Assembly: GCA_947463785.1 (NCBI GenBank)
Contig: CANHRG010000001.1
Location: 1-64,000, forward strand
Direction of reading: 5' to 3'
DNA length: 64,000 nucleotides
Source: Sphingobacteriaceae bacterium
GTDB taxonomy: Bacteria; Bacteroidota; Bacteroidia; Sphingobacteriales; Sphingobacteriaceae
Below the pieces are notes generated by a model. It searched no databases. It saw only the letters and a list, made by a program, of their open reading frames with translations, and had not been told where the DNA came from. The position numbers were made by a program, and so were the translations under genes. Of the stretch, positions 10,354 through 20,698 are shown in pieces (the first letter of the stretch is position 1; each line of letters begins with the position of its first letter).

Positions 10354-11637
10354 ATGAAGAAATTATTCCTATCCCTATCGGGGATGTTTTTGTTGCTGAA
10401 CGTTTTCGGCCAAAATGTAAATCAAATTAAAGAAAAAGAAGTGGCTCGAATCATCGCTAAACTGGCTTCAGATGAAATGCAGGGTCGTGCTACATTTTCA
10501 CCGGGTATTGAAAAAGCGGCTCAATTCATCGAGTCGGAATTTAAAAAAATTGGCTTACAACCGCTACCAAATGAAAAGGGATTTCGCCAGTCGTTCAGTA
10601 TTAAACGATTCAAACCCGGAAGCATTCAAGTAAATTTTAATGGCCAAGTTATTAGCTCAGAAAATGTACTAGCTTCTACCGACCAAGAAATGTTGAGTTG
10701 GACGGAAGCCAGTGGCATTGAACAGATTCAGTTAGGCTCAGGTGTTAATTTCTTAAACCGTTATCGGGAGATTTTACGTACCAATAAATCGGCTCTTGTT
10801 TGGGTTAATCCGCAATATGCCGATGCATTCAAACGCCTGCGTGAATCTTCGTTGCGGGTACGCCCGGTGGTAAAAGCCAGAACAAGCTCGGTTGTATTCA
10901 TATTGGCCGAACAGCCTGCCAATACCTACAGCATCAACATCAAAAACACCTTGGAAGATAGCCAATTGTTTAATGTAGCGGGTGTGATTCCTGGCAAGTC
11001 GAAAACGCAGGAACTGGTAGTTTTTTCCGGACACTACGATCATTTGGGTATTGTTAAACCCACAGAAGGTGACTCCATTGCGAACGGCGCCGATGACGAT
11101 GCTTCGGGCACTACGGCTGTAATTAGCTTGGCAAAATATTTCAAAAAACTGAATAACAATGAACGCACTTTGATTTTCGTGGCCTTTACTGCCGAAGAAA
11201 TTGGCGGCTTTGGTTCTAAATATTTTTCAGAGCAATTAAATCCAGACCAGGTAGTAGCCATGTTCAATATTGAAATGATTGGCAAGGAGTCTAAGTTCGG
11301 AAAGAACAATGCCTTTGTTACGGGTTACGAGCGTTCTGATTTTGGAGAGATTTTGCAGAAGAATTTGGAAGGCACTGATTTCAAATTTTATCCAGATCCA
11401 TATCCACAGCAAAACTTATTTTACCGTAGCGACAATGCCACACTGGCGGCTTTGGGCGTTCCGGCACACACCATTTCTACCGACCAAATTGACACCGATA
11501 AATTATACCACACCGTTAACGATGAGGTAGAGAGTTTAGATGTAAAAAATATTATGGCTACCATTAAAGCCATTGCTTTGAGCTCGAGAAGTATTGTGGG
11601 TGGAAAAGATGCCCCTAAACGGATACCAAAATTATAA
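10354..11637 (+). CDS. M28 family zinc aminopeptidase, secreted
   Basis: Signal peptide; SGHYDHLG, NGADDDASGTTAVI, FTAEEIGGFGSKYF. Confidence 0.9.
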   Translation: MKKLFLSLSGMFLLLNVFGQNVNQIKEKEVARIIAKLASDEMQGRATFSPGIEKAAQFIESEFKKIGLQPLPNEKGFRQSFSIKRFKPGSIQVNFNGQVISSENVLASTDQEMLSWTEASGIEQIQLGSGVNFLNRYREILRTNKSALVWVNPQYADAFKRLRESSLRVRPVVKARTSSVVFILAEQPANTYSINIKNTLEDSQLFNVAGVIPGKSKTQELVVFSGHYDHLGIVKPTEGDSIANGADDDASGTTAVISLAKYFKKLNNNERTLIFVAFTAEEIGGFGSKYFSEQLNPDQVVAMFNIEMIGKESKFGKNNAFVTGYERSDFGEILQKNLEGTDFKFYPDPYPQQNLFYRSDNATLAALGVPAHTISTDQIDTDKLYHTVNDEVESLDVKNIMATIKAIALSSRSIVGGKDAPKRIPKL

Positions 11638-12126
11638 GTTTTTGCGCATCACATAATCGTTCAATACGAAAGTGTGATAAGGAATATCTAGGGTTTGGTG
11701 AATATCAAACCCTATTTTTTTGTAAAAATACTGAGCTTTGTTGCCACGATTTACATTTAGTTCCAAGATTTTTCCGCCCGCAGTTTTAGCTAATCTACTC
11801 ACTTCGTCTACCATAGCTTTACCTGTTCCTTTACCTTGCTCGGAAGGTAAAACATAAAGTTTGTGCAACTTAAACACCTGTTCGGCAGTATTGGTCAGGC
11901 TAAATCCGGCAAAGCCCACAGGAACTTCATCTCGTATAGCCAGTAGAAAAGTAACGCCTTCGGCCATTTGCTGATCTAAAGAACTTATTGAGTACATTTC
12001 TTCGAGCATGAAACTGATCTGCTCCTCCGAAATGAAATCCCGGTAGGTAGGCCACCAGATCTCATCCGCCAAGCGACTAATTATTGGAATAGCTTGGGCT
12101 GTAGCTTGGCGAATGCGTAAACTCAT
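11632..12126 (-). CDS. GNAT family N-acetyltransferase
   Basis: LYVLPSEQGKGTGKAMVDEVSRLA, NRGNKAQYFYKKIGF. Confidence 0.88.
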   Translation of the reverse strand: MSLRIRQATAQAIPIISRLADEIWWPTYRDFISEEQISFMLEEMYSISSLDQQMAEGVTFLLAIRDEVPVGFAGFSLTNTAEQVFKLHKLYVLPSEQGKGTGKAMVDEVSRLAKTAGGKILELNVNRGNKAQYFYKKIGFDIHQTLDIPYHTFVLNDYVMRKNL

Positions 12127-12689
12127 AGTTCTTCGGCAATAAAAATAAAGGGCTGATGAAAAGCCAAGCTATAAAACCCGTCTTTTTCGGTTTCGAACCG
12201 ATATGGCTTCAACTGACGTAACCCCTGCACTTCCAGGTGATTAATATCGTGCATCATTTCCACTTTTTCGCCCGCAACCACCCATTTGCTAAAACCCGTT
12301 TTAACTGGAAATATTTTTTTACCCGGATTGTAGATAACCAGATTGATCAGATCCACAAACAAGGCATAGTCTTTCAATAAAAATTTAGAATCAATGATGT
12401 TTACGGCCGGATAAGCCTCTGCTACCAAAAACTTCAGGGCATCTTCCAATACATCAGCTTCAAAAGGAATCAAACGCGTGTGTTCCTGCGCATAAAACTG
12501 CCCATTATTGGTGATTATCCCATCTACTTTGATGCCCATGCTATCTGCTTGCTCATAAACGCTTTCTGTTACAATCACCGTGGGACTCCATTCGAGCAAT
12601 TGTCCAAGGTATTCTGAATCAAAGCCATCCAGGTTCATGATGAGGAGCGCTGGCTCCTGTTTTTCCCTGACAATGTGGTGCGACGACAT
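12123..12689 (-). CDS. Thiamine pyrophosphokinase-like protein
   Basis: MSSHHIVREKQEPALLI... resembles Bacteroidota TPK-like proteins from memory; location in a TPP-riboswitch operon; ATGA overlap with the downstream GNAT gene. Confidence 0.6.
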   Translation of the reverse strand: MSSHHIVREKQEPALLIMNLDGFDSEYLGQLLEWSPTVIVTESVYEQADSMGIKVDGIITNNGQFYAQEHTRLIPFEADVLEDALKFLVAEAYPAVNIIDSKFLLKDYALFVDLINLVIYNPGKKIFPVKTGFSKWVVAGEKVEMMHDINHLEVQGLRQLKPYRFETEKDGFYSLAFHQPFIFIAEEL

Positions 12690-12690
12690 C

Positions 12691-14340
12691 TTATTTGAGC
12701 GCCTCGGTAATGGGTGTGCCAACTGCCCCATTAGGCATTTGGATATGCAATAGCGTAGAAATTGTTGGCGCAATATCAGTCATGTAGATTGAGCGGTTGG
12801 TTTTGCCCTTCTTTATACCCCAGCCCATAAAGAGTAAGGGGATATGCGAATCGTAAGGGTTCCAGCTACCGTGTGTGGTTCCGGTTACATCACTACTGTG
12901 GTACCATCCTGGATTCAGGACCACAAAAATAGCACCACTACGATCTGGATGATAGCTATTGATCAATCGGGTTTTAATGATAGCAGGTATAGATTCCTGT
13001 TCAGGATTTTTCATATCAACTACATACTCCACCCCTTGCTGACGTTTCAAAAATTCTACACAGCTTTTTCTTATAGCTGCCTCGTCTAAGCCTACACTTT
13101 TAATGAGATTAGTATTCAAGGAAACCTGATAATTGTCTAAACTCAGCGTTAGGTTTTGATGACCGAAATCTTTTTCTAATTGGGCAGATAAGCGTTTGCT
13201 AATCTCTTTCTCAGGCCAGATGCCAGCCGGAATTTTGCGGTCTTTTAAGAATTGTGCTACCTCAGCGCCACCGTGATCTGCGGTTAGAAAAAGCGTGTAA
13301 TTCCCTTTGCCAACACGATTGTCTAAGAATGTAAAAAAGGAAGCCAGGTCTTTGTCCAAACGCAAAAACGTATCCTCAACCTCTATCGATTTAGGTCCGA
13401 AGTCATGACCCACATAATCTGTTGAAGAGCAAGAAACCGCCAAAAAATCGGTCTCGCTATCTATCCCCATTTCTTCATTACTGATGATTGCCTTCGCCAA
13501 ATCTAAGGTCAGCGTATTTCCAAAAGGGGTGGTACGAATAACGCCTAAATCTTTACTGAAAAGCTGAGAGGTTTTAATCGGAAAAATTGGGGCTTCAGTG
13601 CCTTTAATCTTACGCTCATACGAATTACTATCGGGCAAGCTTGCAGTGTACGTTTCAATTGGATATAGTGTATTCCAATCCTGACTCAAATACTTCTCAG
13701 GTAGTTTTTGTGCATTGAAGTTTTTTAACCATTGAGGCAAATCCTTCATGTAAAAAGTAGAACTAATCCAATTGCCGCTTACATCATCAAACCAATACGC
13801 TGCATCGGCCATGTGACCTGCTGGCAGAATAGCACCTCGATCTTTTAAAGCAATCCCAATGACTTTTGACCTTGAGTTGGTGGCAATTTTTAGCTCATCA
13901 GTTACAGTGGTGGTTAATAAATTCCGAGGTGACATTTTACCAGCTTTAACTGATCCTCCAATAGATTGTACTGAACTATCTGCCACACAATACATCGACT
14001 TACCAGTAGATTGGATGATAAAGTCATTCTCTGTAATACCATGAATGGCCGGTATTGAACCTGTATACACCGTTGTATGTCCGGGAGCTGTTACTGTTGC
14101 TGCATAGGGTATTTGCGTATTATCGCATGAAAAACCCTCGTTTAACAACCTTTTAAATCCAGCCTCACCATAACGGTTGTAATATCTAAATAAATAGTCC
14201 CAACGCATTTGATCAACCACTAAACCTACTACCAGTTTTGGTCTCTGTAGGCTAAGGGTAGTTGTTGGTGTAATTTTTTGTTGTGCATGAGTACTGCCAA
14301 TACACCAAACTAAAACCAAAGACCAAAAAGCTTTTTTCAT
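12691..14340 (-). CDS. PafA-like alkaline phosphatase / type I phosphodiesterase superfamily, secreted
   Basis: LVVGLVVDQMRWDYLFRYYNRYGE, Thr nucleophile context TVTAPGHTTVYTG, TADHGGAEV, signal peptide. Confidence 0.88.
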   Translation of the reverse strand: MKKAFWSLVLVWCIGSTHAQQKITPTTTLSLQRPKLVVGLVVDQMRWDYLFRYYNRYGEAGFKRLLNEGFSCDNTQIPYAATVTAPGHTTVYTGSIPAIHGITENDFIIQSTGKSMYCVADSSVQSIGGSVKAGKMSPRNLLTTTVTDELKIATNSRSKVIGIALKDRGAILPAGHMADAAYWFDDVSGNWISSTFYMKDLPQWLKNFNAQKLPEKYLSQDWNTLYPIETYTASLPDSNSYERKIKGTEAPIFPIKTSQLFSKDLGVIRTTPFGNTLTLDLAKAIISNEEMGIDSETDFLAVSCSSTDYVGHDFGPKSIEVEDTFLRLDKDLASFFTFLDNRVGKGNYTLFLTADHGGAEVAQFLKDRKIPAGIWPEKEISKRLSAQLEKDFGHQNLTLSLDNYQVSLNTNLIKSVGLDEAAIRKSCVEFLKRQQGVEYVVDMKNPEQESIPAIIKTRLINSYHPDRSGAIFVVLNPGWYHSSDVTGTTHGSWNPYDSHIPLLFMGWGIKKGKTNRSIYMTDIAPTISTLLHIQMPNGAVGTPITEALK

Positions 14341-14386
14341 TGACAAAGGGTTAATAATCTGCAAATATCGATATCCTGCCCTGTAT

Positions 14387-16753
14387 TTAAAACTTCATAT
14401 TCAAAGAAAACAAAAAGTTTCTAGTGGCCTGAGGGAAAAAGGCATTACTTCTGGATAACTCTCCACCACTTATGGCACTAAAAGTAAAGCCATTAGTTTC
14501 GTAATATTCGTTGAATAGGTTGTTGATTAACAAACTCATGCCGATGTTTTTGATCGCTTTTGTTTTTAGTTGATAAGATAACCGCAAATCGTTCACCAAA
14601 AACGCATCTAACTGGGCTTTGGCATTGGCTGTATTGTCTAAAAACTGCCTTCCCACGTATTTGCTCAGTAAGGCTATCTCGGCACGCTCAAAGGGCTTAA
14701 AACCAAGCTCACTTCCGGCAACTACAGCAGGTGAAAAAGCAATATTGGTATTGCGATACGTAGTAGCTACTTGGGTATTGTTATCGAAATTATCAACGAA
14801 ATTGGTGTAATCCTTGATCTTATTTCGACTAATTGCCAAGTTAGCTGCCCAAGACCAACGTGTATTGATCTGCCATTTTCCATCAATTTCTAAACCCAAT
14901 CGGTAGCTATCCGTCACGTTCTGACGGGTATAAGCCCCCACATCGTTAATCTGGCCAGTTAGTATCAACTGATTCTGATACTGCATGTAATAGGCATTGG
15001 CTGTCCAGTCAAAACGATTTCTTTTTACACGGTAACCCAATTCCCAGTCAATCAGCCTTTCAGACTGAGGCCGGCTGCTAGGGCTGGAATTGGTCAGATC
15101 ATCCCGGTTTGGCTCTTTATTCGCTACAGCTATAGACGCGTATAATTGGTCATAATCGTTTAACTGGTAGGTCACCCCCGCTTTCGGATTAAAGAAATTG
15201 AACAAGACTGCTTGTTGTAAATTTTGCAAGTTGGTATCAAAACCTACAAATTCATGGCTTACACGACGGTATTGCAAATCGGCATAGTACGACCATAAAC
15301 CCCGCTGATAAGAAAGTTTGGCATAGCTGTTAAAGTCGGTTTTGAAACCATTATTATCGTAATAACGCTCACGTATTTTGCTTTGAGAAGCATATTTCGC
15401 CCAAATCACTTCTCCAAAGTGGTCACCATTATACTCGTTATAAGCCCCGCCAAGTGTTAGTTCTAAGCCATCTTTAGGCTGATAGGTCAAGTTGTAGGTC
15501 ATACCATAAAAATCATTATCCAACCAACGACGGCGAATCAAATCGGTTTGATTGATGGTAGTAGCACCTAACACAATAGGCGAGAAGCCATATTTTAAAA
15601 AATCCTGATCTTCCTTGTATTCTTCGTAATAACCACGTCCATACGTATAATGCAATGCTCCGTTTATAGATAATTTAGATGAAAACCGATGTGCATATAA
15701 CATTTGATAATGATCCTGCGTGTAATTATCGGTTTGGTCTTCGTAAGTAAATCCGTTAAAGGTTCGGTTAGTGGTTAACAATTCCTCGGGTACACCATTC
15801 CAGGCTTGGTAGGTCTTTTCAGTTCCCGAAAATACATTGGCTCGAATAAGTGTGTTTTTACCGTACCATGCACCCGTAAGGAAATAAGATTTCAATCGTG
15901 AAGAAGCTCGATCTATATAACCATCTGAGCTAATTTTTGATAATCGACCATCAAATGTAAATTGATTATTAATTAATCCAGAACCAAAATTAATCGTGTT
16001 TTTAGACGTATTGAATGAACCAAAGGTAGTATTCAGTTCGGCATACGCTGTATCATGGCGGGTAGTAGTTTGCAAATTAATACTGGCGCCAAAAGCCCCC
16101 GCACCATTGGTAGACGTACCTACTCCTCTTTGTACCTGGATATTATCTGCCGAAGAAACAAAATCTGGTAAATTAACAAAGAAGGTACCTTGACTTTCCG
16201 GATCGTTGAAGGGAATACCATTCAAAGTAACGTTAATGCGGGTAGCATCACTACCACGGATACGGATACCGGTATAGCCAATACCTGCCCCAGCATCTGA
16301 CGATACAACCACGCCCGGTGTCTGGTTGAGTACAAAAGGCAAGTCTTGTCCAACATTATTCTTTTGGATCTCCGCCTTCGACAAGTTTCTGTAAGTAGTT
16401 GCCGTTTGTTCAGATGCCCGGGTAGATTTAACTACGACCTCATCTCCAAAAAGTGCCGCTACTTTCAAATTTACCTCGATTTTTAAATCAGCACTTACAC
16501 TCAGGTTTTGACTAAACGTTTCGTAACCCACAAAACTTACTTTCAGTTTATAATTACCTGCGGGTAAGTTTCTGAAACTAAAAATCCCTTCACTGTTGGT
16601 TTGAGCAGATTGCCCATTACTTAAAAGCACGGTGGCTCCACTTAAAACCTGCTGGTTTCGCATATCCTGTACTTTACCGCCAATACTAAGCTGTGCCCAA
16701 GCAACAACGGGCAATACCATCGCCATAAAAGCGATACAAATTAATTTTTTCAT
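14387..16753 (-). CDS. TonB-dependent receptor with carboxypeptidase-like regulatory N-domain (candidate thiamine/thiamine-phosphate receptor)
   Basis: IGGKVQDMRNQQVLSGATVLL, plug IRIRGSDATRINVTLNGIPFNDPES, C-terminal beta-barrel strand ending FSLNMKF; TPP riboswitch upstream. Confidence 0.92.
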   Translation of the reverse strand: MKKLICIAFMAMVLPVVAWAQLSIGGKVQDMRNQQVLSGATVLLSNGQSAQTNSEGIFSFRNLPAGNYKLKVSFVGYETFSQNLSVSADLKIEVNLKVAALFGDEVVVKSTRASEQTATTYRNLSKAEIQKNNVGQDLPFVLNQTPGVVVSSDAGAGIGYTGIRIRGSDATRINVTLNGIPFNDPESQGTFFVNLPDFVSSADNIQVQRGVGTSTNGAGAFGASINLQTTTRHDTAYAELNTTFGSFNTSKNTINFGSGLINNQFTFDGRLSKISSDGYIDRASSRLKSYFLTGAWYGKNTLIRANVFSGTEKTYQAWNGVPEELLTTNRTFNGFTYEDQTDNYTQDHYQMLYAHRFSSKLSINGALHYTYGRGYYEEYKEDQDFLKYGFSPIVLGATTINQTDLIRRRWLDNDFYGMTYNLTYQPKDGLELTLGGAYNEYNGDHFGEVIWAKYASQSKIRERYYDNNGFKTDFNSYAKLSYQRGLWSYYADLQYRRVSHEFVGFDTNLQNLQQAVLFNFFNPKAGVTYQLNDYDQLYASIAVANKEPNRDDLTNSSPSSRPQSERLIDWELGYRVKRNRFDWTANAYYMQYQNQLILTGQINDVGAYTRQNVTDSYRLGLEIDGKWQINTRWSWAANLAISRNKIKDYTNFVDNFDNNTQVATTYRNTNIAFSPAVVAGSELGFKPFERAEIALLSKYVGRQFLDNTANAKAQLDAFLVNDLRLSYQLKTKAIKNIGMSLLINNLFNEYYETNGFTFSAISGGELSRSNAFFPQATRNFLFSLNMKF

Positions 16754-16815
16754 TTTTTTGTATAAAATAAGTTAACAATGACTGCCTAAGGGGTTATAGC
16801 AGCATAAATAACTTT

Positions 16816-16980
16816 TACCTCTCCCTACGCCGGCATTATCCGGATCAGGTGCTCGAATCAAGTTTAAATTCAAAAGTCAAAAACGCTTAAGCCCTTTTAA
16901 CTTTTTATTTTTACTTTATCGATGGGTATAATCTCAGCCCGTTTTTGTGTTTGCAACAAACAAGGCACCCCTATTTCAAA
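16816..16980 (-). promoter_or_regulatory. TPP riboswitch (THI element)
   Basis: Minus strand: GGGGTGCC...GGGCTGAGATTATACCC...CACCTGATCCGGATAATGCCGGCGTAGGGAGAGG; all canonical conserved blocks present. Confidence 0.93.
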
Positions 16981-17058
16981 GCACAAAATTAGCTCAATTT
17001 TTGTTTGCAGCGTCTGATTTGTGTCAGAAATAATACTTTTGTAATTCATTAACCAACT

Positions 17059-18804
17059 ATGCTCAGAACACATACTTGCGGAGAATTAAGCCTTAAAGAT
17101 CTTGGTAAAGAAATTACCCTAACGGGATGGGTACAAAAATCGCGTGATTTAGGCGGAATGACTTTTGTGGATATCCGGGACCGTTACGGCATTACACAAT
17201 TGGCTTTCAATGCAGATGACGACGCTGAATTACGTGCTAAGGCTCGTGAACTGGGTCGTGAGTTTGTGATCAGTGTACGCGGAGTGGTGATTGAGCGTTC
17301 GAGCAAAAACCTTAAAATACCTACCGGAGAAATTGAAATAAAGGTTAGCAAACTAGATATTTTAAATCCGGCGAAACTGCCTCCTTTTTTAATTGAAGAT
17401 GAAACAGATGGCGGTGACGATTTGCGGATGAAATACCGCTATTTGGACTTACGCCGTAATCCGGTGCGTAACAATTTGGTACTACGCCATAAAATGGCTC
17501 AAGAAATACGTAGATATTTAGATGGATTGGATTTTATCGAGGTAGAAACCCCGGTGCTGATTAAATCTACACCCGAAGGTGCCCGCGATTTCGTGGTGCC
17601 TAGCCGCATGAACCCGGGTGAGTTTTATGCCTTGCCACAATCGCCACAAACCTTTAAGCAATTGCTTATGGTTTCAGGTTTCGATCGGTATTTTCAAATT
17701 GTAAAATGCTTCCGCGATGAAGATTTACGAGCCGATCGTCAGCCCGAATTCACGCAAATCGACTGCGAGATGGCGTTCATTGAGCAAGAAGATATTTTAA
17801 ACGTATTCGAAGGGCTAATCAAAACCTTATTCAAAAATGTAAAAGGGATTGATTTGGGTGAAGTTCCCCGCATGCAATATGCCGATGCCATGCGCTTGTA
17901 CGGATCAGATAAACCGGATACCCGTTTCGGTATGACTTTCGTTGTACTGAATGATGTGGTTAAAGGTTTTGATTTCCCGGTTTTTGATGGTGCTGAACTG
18001 GTTGTCGGGATCAATGCCAAAGGCTGTGCGGAGTACACCCGAAAGCAACTGGACGAGTTAACCGATTTCGTAAAACGCCCACAAGTGGGTGCCACCGGAC
18101 TGGTGTATTGCCGCTACAATAGCGATGGTACGTTAAAATCATCGGTAGATAAATTTTATACCGAAGTTGCCCTGAAAAATTGGGCCTCGGCTTTTGGTGC
18201 CGAAGCCGGCGATTTGATGTTGGTGATGGCTGGCCCTGCCGAAAAAGTGCGTAAACAATTGAACGAGCTTCGTTTAGAAATGGGTAACCGTTTAGGATTA
18301 CGCGATAAAAATACCTTTGCTCCACTTTGGGTGCTCGATTTTCCTTTATTAGAGTGGGATGAAGAGAGTGGCCGCTACCATGCCATGCACCATCCATTTA
18401 CTTCACCAAAGCCGGAAGATATTTCCTTGCTGGATAGCAAACCTGGAGAAGTAAGAGCCAATGCCTACGATATGGTCATCAACGGCACCGAGATTGGTGG
18501 TGGCTCCATCCGTATCCACGACCGCGAACTGCAAGCCTTAATGTTCAAGCATTTAGGATTTAGTAAAGAAGAAGCACAAAAACAATTCGGTTTCTTGATG
18601 GAAGCTTTTGAATACGGAGCACCTCCGCATGGCGGTATTGCCTTCGGCTTTGATCGATTAGTTTCAATTTTTGCCGGCCTGGATAGCATTCGCGACGTAA
18701 TTGCCTTCCCTAAAAACAATTCGGGCAGAGATGTAATGATCGATTCACCTTCTACCATTTCGGAAGAGCAATTGAAAGAATTGAACATCAAAACGAACCT
18801 ATAA
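17059..18804 (+). CDS. aspS: Aspartate--tRNA ligase
   Basis: [43 protein letters not shown]; class II motifs [28 protein letters not shown]. Confidence 0.97.
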   Translation: MLRTHTCGELSLKDLGKEITLTGWVQKSRDLGGMTFVDIRDRYGITQLAFNADDDAELRAKARELGREFVISVRGVVIERSSKNLKIPTGEIEIKVSKLDILNPAKLPPFLIEDETDGGDDLRMKYRYLDLRRNPVRNNLVLRHKMAQEIRRYLDGLDFIEVETPVLIKSTPEGARDFVVPSRMNPGEFYALPQSPQTFKQLLMVSGFDRYFQIVKCFRDEDLRADRQPEFTQIDCEMAFIEQEDILNVFEGLIKTLFKNVKGIDLGEVPRMQYADAMRLYGSDKPDTRFGMTFVVLNDVVKGFDFPVFDGAELVVGINAKGCAEYTRKQLDELTDFVKRPQVGATGLVYCRYNSDGTLKSSVDKFYTEVALKNWASAFGAEAGDLMLVMAGPAEKVRKQLNELRLEMGNRLGLRDKNTFAPLWVLDFPLLEWDEESGRYHAMHHPFTSPKPEDISLLDSKPGEVRANAYDMVINGTEIGGGSIRIHDRELQALMFKHLGFSKEEAQKQFGFLMEAFEYGAPPHGGIAFGFDRLVSIFAGLDSIRDVIAFPKNNSGRDVMIDSPSTISEEQLKELNIKTNL

Positions 18805-18829
18805 GTAACAATTTTGGTTCATAAAAAAT

Positions 18830-18858
18830 TAAGCTCCGCTAAACGGGGCTTTTTTTAT
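18830..18858 (+). terminator. Intrinsic terminator after aspS
   Basis: AAGCTCCGCTAAACGGGGCTTTTTTTA. Confidence 0.85.
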
Positions 18859-18896
18859 GCAGATTTTTTACATTTAACTTCTAATCAAACCAAAAC

Positions 18897-20204
18897 ATGA
18901 AAAGAAATTTAATACTCATTTTACTTGGTGTTTCTTTTTCAGCTTTTGCTCAAAATGATGCATTGAAAGCCAAAGCCAGCCAATCTGCCGATCAGATTGA
19001 AGATAAAGTAATAGCCTGGCGTCGCGATTTTCACGAGCATCCCGAATTGGGCAATAATGAAATTCGAACCAGCGAAATTGTCGCCAAACACCTCAAATCA
19101 TTAGGTTTAGAGGTAAAAACAGGAATTGCTAAAACTGGCGTAGTAGGTGTTTTAAAAGGTGGAAAACCCGGACCTGTAGTTGCCTTAAGGGCTGATATGG
19201 ACGGACTGCCAGTTACAGAAAGAGTTCCCTTACCTTTTGCTTCTAAAGCGAAATCAACCTACAACGGACAGCCGGTGGGCGTGATGCATGCCTGTGGACA
19301 CGATTCACATACGGCAATATTAATGGGCGTTGCTGAAGTACTTTCTGGAATGAAAAAAGACTTGAAAGGAACTGTAAAATTTATCTTCCAACCGGCCGAG
19401 GAAGGCCCTCCATTTGGTGAAGTTGGTGGTGCCGAGCAGATGGTGAAAGAAGGTGTTTTAGAAAATCCTAAAGTAGATGTCATTTTCGGTTTACACATTA
19501 ATGCACAAACTGAGGTGGGTAAATTGACTTACCGCCCTGGAGGTACCATGGCCGCCGTAAACGACATGCAAATTGTGGTTAAAGGTAAACAAGCACACGG
19601 TGCAGCACCTTGGGATTCGGTAGATCCAATTGTAACCTTGGCACAAATCATCAATAACCTGCAGACCGTAGTTAGCAGGAATTTAGATGTTACCCACAAT
19701 GCCGGCGTAGTAACCGTTGGTTTGATCAAAGGTGGTAACCGATCAAACATTATTCCTGAGCAGGCCGAACTGCTAGGAACAATACGTGCCTTAAGCAAAG
19801 AAGACGAAAAATTAATCATTGATCGGGTAAGAACCATTGCGACTAAAACTGCAGAAAGTAACGGTGCCATTGCCGAGGTTAAAATTCCATTCAGTCACCA
19901 TTATCCGGTTACTTATAATGACCCAGCGCTAACCAATAAAATGTTACCGAGCTTGCAGAAAACTGCCGGTACAGGAAATGTGGTTTTAGAAGCTGCCACT
20001 ACAGGCGCAGAAGATTTTTCATTTTTCCAGGAAAAAGTTCCGGGTTTGTATTTCTTTTTAGGAGGTATGCCCAAAGGACAAGATCCTCGTAAAACGGCTT
20101 CACACCATACTCCAGATTTCTTTATTGACGAAAGCGGATTTAAGTTAGGAGTTAAAGCTTTAACCAACCTAACCTTAGATTACATGGATCAAGGAAAAAA
20201 ATAA
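18897..20204 (+). CDS. M20 family amidohydrolase (N-acyl-amino acid/peptide), secreted
   Basis: Signal peptide; RRDFHEHPELGNNE, ALRADMDGLPV, HACGHDSHTAILMGVAEVL, GAEDFSFF. Confidence 0.92.
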   Translation: MKRNLILILLGVSFSAFAQNDALKAKASQSADQIEDKVIAWRRDFHEHPELGNNEIRTSEIVAKHLKSLGLEVKTGIAKTGVVGVLKGGKPGPVVALRADMDGLPVTERVPLPFASKAKSTYNGQPVGVMHACGHDSHTAILMGVAEVLSGMKKDLKGTVKFIFQPAEEGPPFGEVGGAEQMVKEGVLENPKVDVIFGLHINAQTEVGKLTYRPGGTMAAVNDMQIVVKGKQAHGAAPWDSVDPIVTLAQIINNLQTVVSRNLDVTHNAGVVTVGLIKGGNRSNIIPEQAELLGTIRALSKEDEKLIIDRVRTIATKTAESNGAIAEVKIPFSHHYPVTYNDPALTNKMLPSLQKTAGTGNVVLEAATTGAEDFSFFQEKVPGLYFFLGGMPKGQDPRKTASHHTPDFFIDESGFKLGVKALTNLTLDYMDQGKK

Positions 20205-20224
20205 GTGAAACGAATTAACCAAAA

Positions 20225-20256
20225 AAAAGCCTTTCGGAATCCGAGAGGCTTTTTTA
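20225..20256. terminator. Bidirectional intrinsic terminator
   Basis: AAAAGCCTTTCGGAATCCGAGAGGCTTTTTT between convergent genes. Confidence 0.85.
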
Positions 20257-20682
20257 TTAAAACGGCAAGTCGTCGTCCGGAGCCGATTCGCCAAAATCAA
20301 CAGGCTGGTCTTCGGGTTTGGCTATGCCTAAATTCCCGTTTCCTTCAAAATCACTTTTGCGACCCAGCATGGTGAAATTCTCGGCAACTACCTCGGTAGT
20401 ATATTTCTTATTTCCTTCTTTATCCTCAAACGACCGGGTTCTAAGTTTACCCTCAATGTAAACCAATTTGCCTTTTTGCAAATATTTAGAGGCAATGTCT
20501 GCCAAACCACGCCACATTACAACATTATGCCATTCGGTTTGTTCCACTTTCTTGCCATCTTTGGTATAGGTTTCAGAAGTAGCTAAGGGGAAACTGGCCA
20601 CGCTTACTCCACCATCCAAGTGTCTAACCTCCGGGTCCTTGCCCAGATGACCTACTAATATTACTTTATTTATTCCTGACAT
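20257..20682 (-). CDS. ssb: Single-stranded DNA-binding protein
   Basis: NKVILVGHLGKDPEVRHL, EWHNVVMW, acidic tip ...PDDDLPF. Confidence 0.95.
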   Translation of the reverse strand: MSGINKVILVGHLGKDPEVRHLDGGVSVASFPLATSETYTKDGKKVEQTEWHNVVMWRGLADIASKYLQKGKLVYIEGKLRTRSFEDKEGNKKYTTEVVAENFTMLGRKSDFEGNGNLGIAKPEDQPVDFGESAPDDDLPF

Positions 20683-20698
20683 GTATTTATTAATTAAC

